A DNA stretch of 64,000 nucleotides, from positions 558,001-622,000 of the forward strand of contig NZ_JAZAQL010000003.1 in NCBI RefSeq assembly GCF_037081675.1, given 5' to 3'. The translations under genes and the position numbers were made by a program. Below the pieces are notes generated by a model. The model saw only the letters and a program-made list of their open reading frames with translations. It made no database searches and was not told the origin of the DNA. The stretch's first letter is position 1; each line of letters opens with the position of its first letter. The DNA is from Halorubellus litoreus. GTDB lineage: Archaea > Halobacteriota > Halobacteria > Halobacteriales > Natrialbaceae. Below are positions 59,615 through 64,000 of this stretch, one piece after another.

Positions 59615-60505
59615 ATGACCGACGTCGGCGGCGAGTCACCCGTGGAGCCAGCGGACGCGTTCGGGGCGCTCGCGAGCGAGCATCGCGTCGCCGTGCTGCG
59701 GGCGTTCGCGGACGCCGAGCGCGACGGCGACCGGACGCTCTCGTTCACCGAGATATACGACGCGCTCGAACTGGACAGCACGTCCCAGCTCTCGTATCAC
59801 CTCGACCACCTGGAGGGCGTGTTCCTGCGGCGCTCCGAGGAGGGGTACGCGCTGAATCGGGCTGGGGAGGACGTGATGCGGGCGGTACTGGCGGGGTCGT
59901 TCACGGAGACGCCGACGTTCGAGCCGCTCTCGCTGTCCGGGGAGTGCCCGGGGTGTCCGGGGACGGCGTTCGAGGCGACGTACGAGGATGGGTTGTTGAC
60001 GGTACGGTGCGTCGATTGCGAGATGCGGATCGTGACGTACGACCTGCCGCCGGCGGCGGTCGTCGGGCGGAGCGAGCGACAGGTGCTGGAGGCCTGCGAT
60101 AGCCGCGTTCGACACGAGTACGCGGTGGCGGTCGGTGGGACGTGCGCGAAGTGCGGTGGGGTGGCGGCCGTCCGGGTGGAGGAGCGCGAGTCCCGGGGGC
60201 GGACGGATGCCTATGCGGTGGCGCACTGCGAGCGCTGCAACAACAGGGTGTTCGCGCCGGTGGCGGCGCACGTGCTGTTCCATCCGGCTGTGGTCGCGTT
60301 CTACTGGCGTCACGGCGTGGATTCGACGGCGATTCCGTTCTGGGACATCGGTCGGTATCTGGACGCGTGGGACGTCGAGGTGACGGGGTTGGAGTCGGGG
60401 GAGCCGTCGGTGTCGGTGACGGTCAGGTACGCTGGCGAGTCGCTCGCGTTGTCGATGGATGCTGACCTGTCGGTGGCGGTCGTCGCGTCGACTGGCGCGG
60501 AGTAG
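59615..60505 (+). CDS. ArsR-type HTH regulator with zinc-binding C-terminal domain
   Basis: 296 residues. Residues about 12-85 are a winged HTH of the ArsR/ haloarchaeal DUF type (DAFGALASEHRVAVLRAFAD; LELDSTSQLSYHLDHLEGVF). Two zinc sites follow, CPGCPG...CVDC (about 110-140) and CAKC...CERC (about 184-210), then a C-terminal domain with HPAVVAFYWRHGVDSTAIPF and DAWDVEVTGLESGEPSV. This HTH-zinc layout belongs to a haloarchaea-specific family. It follows the NERD-helicase by 31 bases on the same strand, so it could regulate it, or the ABC exporter downstream. Confidence 0.75.
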   Translation: MTDVGGESPVEPADAFGALASEHRVAVLRAFADAERDGDRTLSFTEIYDALELDSTSQLSYHLDHLEGVFLRRSEEGYALNRAGEDVMRAVLAGSFTETPTFEPLSLSGECPGCPGTAFEATYEDGLLTVRCVDCEMRIVTYDLPPAAVVGRSERQVLEACDSRVRHEYAVAVGGTCAKCGGVAAVRVEERESRGRTDAYAVAHCERCNNRVFAPVAAHVLFHPAVVAFYWRHGVDSTAIPFWDIGRYLDAWDVEVTGLESGEPSVSVTVRYAGESLALSMDADLSVAVVASTGAE

Positions 60506-60613
60506 GTGGTGACGTCGCTGACTGCGTCGTGTGTCGTGGCGGCGTCGAATGGCGTGGTCGTGGTGGGTCGGCGGTGTCGTTCGGTTCTCAAGAATGTTTG
60601 AGTTATCAGACCG

Positions 60614-60641
60614 ACAAGTTATCACTTATTCAACAAGTTAT
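60614..60641. promoter_or_regulatory. repeated ACAAGTTAT boxes before the ABC exporter
   Basis: ACAAGTTAT at 60614-60622 and again at 60633-60641 (19-bp period), with a third AGTTAT at 60601-60606, overlap the TATA-like sequences of the downstream operon. Next to them CACCG-GT-CGGTG (60644-60655) is an inverted repeat. Candidate operator cluster. Confidence 0.45.
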
Positions 60642-60668
60642 TTCACCGGTCGGTGACCACGTCCCAGT

Positions 60669-60725
60669 ATGGAACGACCACCAGCAAGCCAGGACAACCG
60701 ACCCCGGAGTCGGGGACGACGATGA
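60669..60725 (+). CDS. putative 18-codon leader ORF of the ABC exporter operon
   Basis: ATG 60669 encodes MERPPASQDNRPRSRGRR and its TGA overlaps the ATPase ATG (60722) as ATGA. It lies about 28 bases after the second AGTTAT box, so it may be the first start codon of the mRNA. The competing view is a leaderless GTG at 60653, which would extend the ATPase by 23 Thr-rich residues. Confidence 0.3.
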   Translation: MERPPASQDNRPRSRGRR

Positions 60726-61657
60726 CGGCCATCGACGTCCAGAACCTCACCAAGCGCTACGGCGACGACGTCTACGCCGTCGACGACGTCTCCTTCCAGG
60801 TACGAGAGGGCGAGGTGTTCGGGTTCCTCGGGCCGAACGGCGCGGGGAAGTCCACGACCATCGACGTCCTCATGGACTACGTGCGGCCGACCGCCGGGAG
60901 CGCGAGCGTCCTCGGGTACGACGCCCAGGATTCCGCGTCCGAGGTCCACGACCGCGTCGGCATCCTCCCCGACGGCTACAGCCTCTACGACCGCCTCACC
61001 GGACGCGAGCACGTCGAGTTCGCGAACGACCTCAAGGGAGCCGACGACGATCCCGAGGCGCTCCTCGACCGCGTCGGCATCCTCGACGCCGCCGACCGCA
61101 CGGCCGGCGGGTACTCGAAGGGCATGACCCAGCGGCTCGCACTCGCGATGGCGCTCGTCGGCGACCCCGACGTCCTCGTGCTCGACGAACCGTCCAGCGG
61201 CCTCGACCCGGAGGGCATCCGGGACCTCCGAGCCATCGCTCGCGACCACGCCGCCGACGGCGGCACCGTCTTCTTCTCCAGTCACGTCCTCTCGCAGGTC
61301 GAAGCCGTCTGCGACCGCGTCGCCATCCTCGACGACGGCCGGCTCGTCACCGTCGACACCATCGACGGCCTCCGCGACGCCGTCGGGACGGGCGCGACGG
61401 TCACCGTCACCGTCGACCACCCGCCACGCGACCTGACCGTCGACGACGTCCCGGGACTCGTCGACGTCACAGTCACCGACGACGCCGTCGTCGGGACGTG
61501 CGTCGAACCGACGGCGAAACTGGCGTTCGTCGACCGCGTCCGCGACGCCGGCTGCACCGTCCTCGACATCGGGATCGACGACCCGTCGCTCGAGGAACTC
61601 TTCGCCGCGTACACGCACCGCGACGTCGGAGAGACGCGACGCGAGGTGGAAGCATGA
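60722..61657 (+). CDS. ABC exporter ATPase subunit
   Basis: 311 residues. MTAIDVQNLTKRYGDDVYAV opens the fold; Walker A LGPNGAGKSTTIDVLMD (about 41), signature GGYSKGMTQRLALAMAL (about 141), Walker B VLVLDEPSSGLDPEG and switch His VFFSSHVLSQ. A C-terminal regulatory domain (about 215-305) resembles DrrA/NatA-type exporters. It works with the permease at 61730. Its TGA overlaps the first of two repeated micro-ORFs. Confidence 0.9.
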   Translation: MTAIDVQNLTKRYGDDVYAVDDVSFQVREGEVFGFLGPNGAGKSTTIDVLMDYVRPTAGSASVLGYDAQDSASEVHDRVGILPDGYSLYDRLTGREHVEFANDLKGADDDPEALLDRVGILDAADRTAGGYSKGMTQRLALAMALVGDPDVLVLDEPSSGLDPEGIRDLRAIARDHAADGGTVFFSSHVLSQVEAVCDRVAILDDGRLVTVDTIDGLRDAVGTGATVTVTVDHPPRDLTVDDVPGLVDVTVTDDAVVGTCVEPTAKLAFVDRVRDAGCTVLDIGIDDPSLEELFAAYTHRDVGETRREVEA

Positions 61658-61733
61658 ACCAGGTGGCGGGCCGCGGTCGCGAGGTGGAAGCATGAACCAG
61701 GTGGCGGGCCGCGGTCGCGAGGTGACGGCATGA
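61643..61733 (+). repeat. 38-bp tandem repeat: two chained micro-ORFs between ABC genes
   Basis: Two copies of a 38-bp unit begin at 61643 and 61681, with a partial third at 61719. They encode micro-ORFs at 61654-61695 (MNQVAGRGREVEA) and 61692-61733 (MNQVAGRGREVTA). Each start overlaps the previous stop as ATGA, the second stop overlapping the permease ATG (61730). Each ORF ends like the ATPase (RREVEA), showing that the junction was duplicated; 42 coding bases minus a 4-base overlap equals the 38-bp period. Confidence 0.9.
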
Positions 61734-62566
61734 GCTGGCGCGTCATCGCGCGACGCGAGTACCGCGACGCCGTGCAGTCACGCGTCGTCTGGGCCGTCGT
61801 CGCGCTCGTCGCCGTGATGGTCGCGGTCACGTCCCTCGTGCCCCTCGCCATCCCGCAGTTCGAGGCGAACGTGCTCTCGGGGCTCGGGGCGGCGACCGAG
61901 TTCGCCGCGATGCTCGTTCCGGTGGTCGCGCTCGTCGCGGCGTACCTCGCCATCGCCGGGGAGCGCGAGTCCGGGAGCATCCGCGTGCTCCTCGGCCTCG
62001 AGCCGCGACGCGGCACCGTCGTCCTCGGGAAGTTCCTCGGCCGTGCGGCCGTCGTCGTCGTCGGCCTCACCGCGGGGTTCGCGCTCGCTGCGGTCCCGAC
62101 GGCGGTCGCGTACGGCGGCCTCCCCGTCGTCGCGTTCGCTGGTATCGTCGTGCTGACGTGCGCGCTCGGCGTCGCGTTCGTCGGGCTCGCGGTCGGCGTG
62201 TCCGCGGCGGCCGCGACGCGCGGGCGAGCGATGACGCTCGGCATCGGCGCGTACCTCGCGCTCGCACTCCTCTGGGACCTCGTCCCGCAGGGCGCGCACC
62301 TCGTCGTCGAAGGTGCCGCACCGGCCGGGACCGTCCCCGGGTGGTTCGTCCTCCTGCAGGGCCTGAGTCCGTCCGGAGCCTACAGCGCACTCGTTCAGGC
62401 GGTCGTCCACGCGACCGAACCGTCGTTCCCCGGAATCGCGGGTGCGGTCGCCGGCCCGACCCCGGCGTACCTCCACTGGGCGGTGTTCGTCGTCGTGCTC
62501 GCGCTCTGGACGGCACTCCCGCTCCTCGGTGGGTACGCGACGTTCGCGCGGAGCGACCTCGGATGA
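61730..62566 (+). CDS. ABC exporter permease subunit
   Basis: 278 residues, six membrane segments. MSWRVIARREYRDAVQSRVV is the typical ABC-2 permease start, with a cytoplasmic N-terminal helix, then TM1 (VVWAVVALVAVMVAVTSLVP). ESGSIRVLLGLEPRRGTVVL (about 82-101) follows TM2 and matches the ABC-2 coupling loop of NosY/CcmB-type transporters. It pairs with the ATPase upstream. Whether the substrate is a lipid, drug or copper-related cofactor is unknown. Confidence 0.88.
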   Translation: MSWRVIARREYRDAVQSRVVWAVVALVAVMVAVTSLVPLAIPQFEANVLSGLGAATEFAAMLVPVVALVAAYLAIAGERESGSIRVLLGLEPRRGTVVLGKFLGRAAVVVVGLTAGFALAAVPTAVAYGGLPVVAFAGIVVLTCALGVAFVGLAVGVSAAAATRGRAMTLGIGAYLALALLWDLVPQGAHLVVEGAAPAGTVPGWFVLLQGLSPSGAYSALVQAVVHATEPSFPGIAGAVAGPTPAYLHWAVFVVVLALWTALPLLGGYATFARSDLG

Positions 62567-62630
62567 CTCGAAGGAATCGAATCTGACCGCTCCGTCGACC
62601 TGGTGCGAGTAGCGGTCGACGGCGCTCGTT

Positions 62631-63180
62631 TCAGAGGCGATCCCGGAGGAGCGGGACGTAGTCGTCGAGATCGAGCGCGAAGTCGGCCGCGGCGTCGATG
62701 GGGACCCACGAGTACGTGAACTCGACGCCGGCCTCTTCGCCGGTGCCGGTGACGGTGTGGGTCCACGCGTCGCGTGGTTCGTCGACCGAGACGTGGTAGA
62801 AGTGTCGGACGTAGTACCGGGGCGGGTGGTTCCGGCGCATCCAGACGTCGCTCGCCAGCCGCGTGGGCGCTCCACGAGGGTGGAGGCCACTCTCCTCGTG
62901 GACTTCCCTGAGGAGCGCGCTGTCGAGCCGTTCCGAGCCCTCGACGGTACCCTTCGGTATCTGGAGTCCCTCGTGACCGGGGCCCTCGAAGACGAGGAGC
63001 TCGGAGTCGTTCCGCGTCACGTACGCACAGACCTTCCGCGAGGACGTCGTCGCCTCGGGGTTGACAGTCGGTGTGCTCGCCGGGACCGTCGGTCGCGGCG
63101 TGACCGTGGAGGCGGCCAGCGGTGGGTCGTCGAGCGAGACGGCATCGGTGGACGGGAGCGGATGGTTGCGCTGTGACATG
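62631..63180 (-). CDS. NUDIX hydrolase (bis-nucleotide type)
   Basis: About 182 residues from ATG 63180 (MSQRNHPLPSTDAVSLDD). The NUDIX box G-TVEGS-E-RLDSALL-REVHEESGL (about 75-97) is exact. The protein carries AYVTRNDSELLVFEGPGHEG before it and RYYVRHFYHVSVDE after it, like Ap4A hydrolase/MutT enzymes. The frame stays open to 63377; a TATA-like ACTTAGTATT at about 63353-63362 would favour GTG 63335 (VTYLGPVDD), adding a Pro/Thr-rich arm of unknown worth. I list the conserved part and flag the choice. Confidence 0.75.
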
Positions 63181-63377
63181 AGGGTGGTTCGTGTAACGTC
63201 GGCGGTCGCTGGTGGTGTCGGTCCGCGGCGCGTGGTCGGGGCCTCGACTCGACGTCGCGGGTCGTGGTTCCCGACGGCCGGTTCGAGCGCCGCGGTCCGA
63301 GCGGGGGCGTCGTCGACCGGACCGAGGTATGTCACGGGAGACCACGGACTCTTACTTAGTATTGATGCCCATATCAC

Positions 63378-63644
63378 CCATTACTCCTAGTATTCCTTCC
63401 ACATACCGTCGAGTAGGGAGCGTATAGAGTGCACGTACGCCTGCCATATGCGTGTGACTCGAAACATGCGTTCAACTGAGCGTGGAATCGGTGTTCAGTA
63501 CACTCGCACACACGGCCTCGTCCACCTCTCGTGATACGTGAGGGGAACGGGCCGGGCCCGCCAGCCTGTTGCGGCGACGAGAGCCCGTCCACCTCCGTGC
63601 CGCGACGCCAACAACTATGAACGGCGGGTTCGTGGCCTGCTAGC
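63378..63644. other. AT-richer intergenic region before the SDR gene
   Basis: 267 bases with no convincing gene. The left part (63378-63480) is AT-rich for this genome; the right part returns to high GC. ACTATGA at 63615-63621, about 26 bases before ATG 63645, is the likely TATA box for the next gene, and the 8-codon frame starting inside it is rejected. Confidence 0.4.
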
Positions 63645-64000
63645 ATGGACTTCGGACTGGACGACAGGACCGCCCTCGTCACGGGTGGTGCGGGTCGACT
63701 CGGGAGCGAAGACTGCAAGCACCTCGCCCGAGAGGGCGCGGACGTCGTCGTGCTGGACGTCGACCGCGACGGCGCGGAGCGCGTCGTCGAGGAGATCGCG
63801 GACGACCCCGAGGCGTCCGGCGAGGGGATGGCGGTCGAATGCGACCTCACGGACCGCGAGGACGTCGCCGCGACCATCGAGGCGGTCGAGGAGGAGACCG
63901 GCGGTATCGACGTCCTCGTGAACAACGCGGGGTTCGTGGACGCGGTCGCGAAGCTCGAGGACTTCGACGACGCGCTCTGGGACCGCGACGTCGAACTGAA
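63645..64000 (+). CDS. SDR family oxidoreductase (partial)
   Basis: The first 118 residues of a short-chain dehydrogenase, cut by the right edge. ALVTGGAGRLGSEDCKHLAR (about 10-29) is the NAD(P)-binding TGxxxGxG turn, VVVLDVDRDGAERVV holds the Asp that favours NAD, VECDLTDREDVAATI is the adenine-binding acidic motif, and DVLVNNAGF is the NNAG signature. The catalytic YxxxK lies beyond the window. The substrate cannot be inferred from this half. Confidence 0.88.
   Translation, partial: MDFGLDDRTALVTGGAGRLGSEDCKHLAREGADVVVLDVDRDGAERVVEEIADDPEASGEGMAVECDLTDREDVAATIEAVEEETGGIDVLVNNAGFVDAVAKLEDFDDALWDRDVEL

Noticed and set aside
63617..63643. 8-codon ORF MNGGFVAC just before the SDR gene
   Set aside because: Its ATG lies in the TATA-like ACTATGA at the leaderless distance from 63645.
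1..64000. Transposases, integrases, prophage and rRNA genes
   Set aside because: None was recognised; all long convincing genes are metabolic, transport, regulatory or surface proteins.

Overview
The window is chromosome-like DNA from a haloarchaeon (class Halobacteria). The evidence is very high GC, acidic Asp/Glu-rich proteins, AT-rich TATA boxes about 25-30 bases before start codons (leaderless transcripts), Tat-type lipoprotein signals, and families typical of halophilic archaea (haloarchaeal Mrp antiporter, PibD, FilR1-type HTH proteins). No rRNA, tRNA, CRISPR array or transposase was found.

Layout. 1-8.5 kb: an HTH/P-loop NTPase protein cut by the left edge, a MATE exporter, lipoproteins, an RNA polymerase 'epsilon'-like protein, a PAP2 phosphatase and a solute-binding lipoprotein. 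8.6-12.8 kb: membrane-anchored ASST-like protein, glycosyltransferase-like membrane protein and an LssY-like membrane protein, probably cell-surface chemistry. 13.4-17.4 kb: ZIP metal transporter with a strong palindrome upstream, response regulator, MFS exporter and a TrkA-N protein divergent from the Mrp operon. 17.5-25.6 kb: nine-gene Mrp/Mnh Na+/H+ antiporter operon, every junction overlapping. 25.6-28.7 kb: an Lrp-family pair and the biotin ECF transporter bioYMN. 28.8-35.8 kb: methyltransferase, aldo/keto reductase, exported proteins, NUDIX and histidine ammonia-lyase. 35.8-51.2 kb: a 15-kb block bracketed by two direct copies of a 48-residue zinc-ribbon gene plus its promoter. The block holds a D-lactate dehydrogenase-type flavo/Fe-S protein, an Nramp-like transporter, an HTH regulator, a Liv-type ABC importer and LutB/LutC; it reads as a 2-hydroxyacid uptake and oxidation island. 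51.3-64 kb: HAD hydrolases, alcohol dehydrogenase, 5-formyl-THF cyclo-ligase, prepilin peptidase, a NERD-helicase, an HTH/zinc regulator, an ABC exporter pair, NUDIX and an SDR cut by the right edge.

The most unusual signal is at gene junctions. Between lutC and lutB a 41-bp tandem repeat makes four consecutive 14-codon micro-ORFs, each stop overlapping the next start as ATGA. Between an ABC ATPase and its permease a 38-bp repeat makes two 13-codon micro-ORFs with the same ATGA chain. Upstream of livM a 30-bp triplicate lies in a 44-codon ORF that ends in a GTGA overlap with livM. Several other non-leaderless starts (mnhE, bioY, hutH) are also preceded by a short ORF ending in an ATGA/GTGA overlap. 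Together these suggest termination-reinitiation as a common way of starting translation here, with repeat-number variation at junctions as a possible expression tuner.
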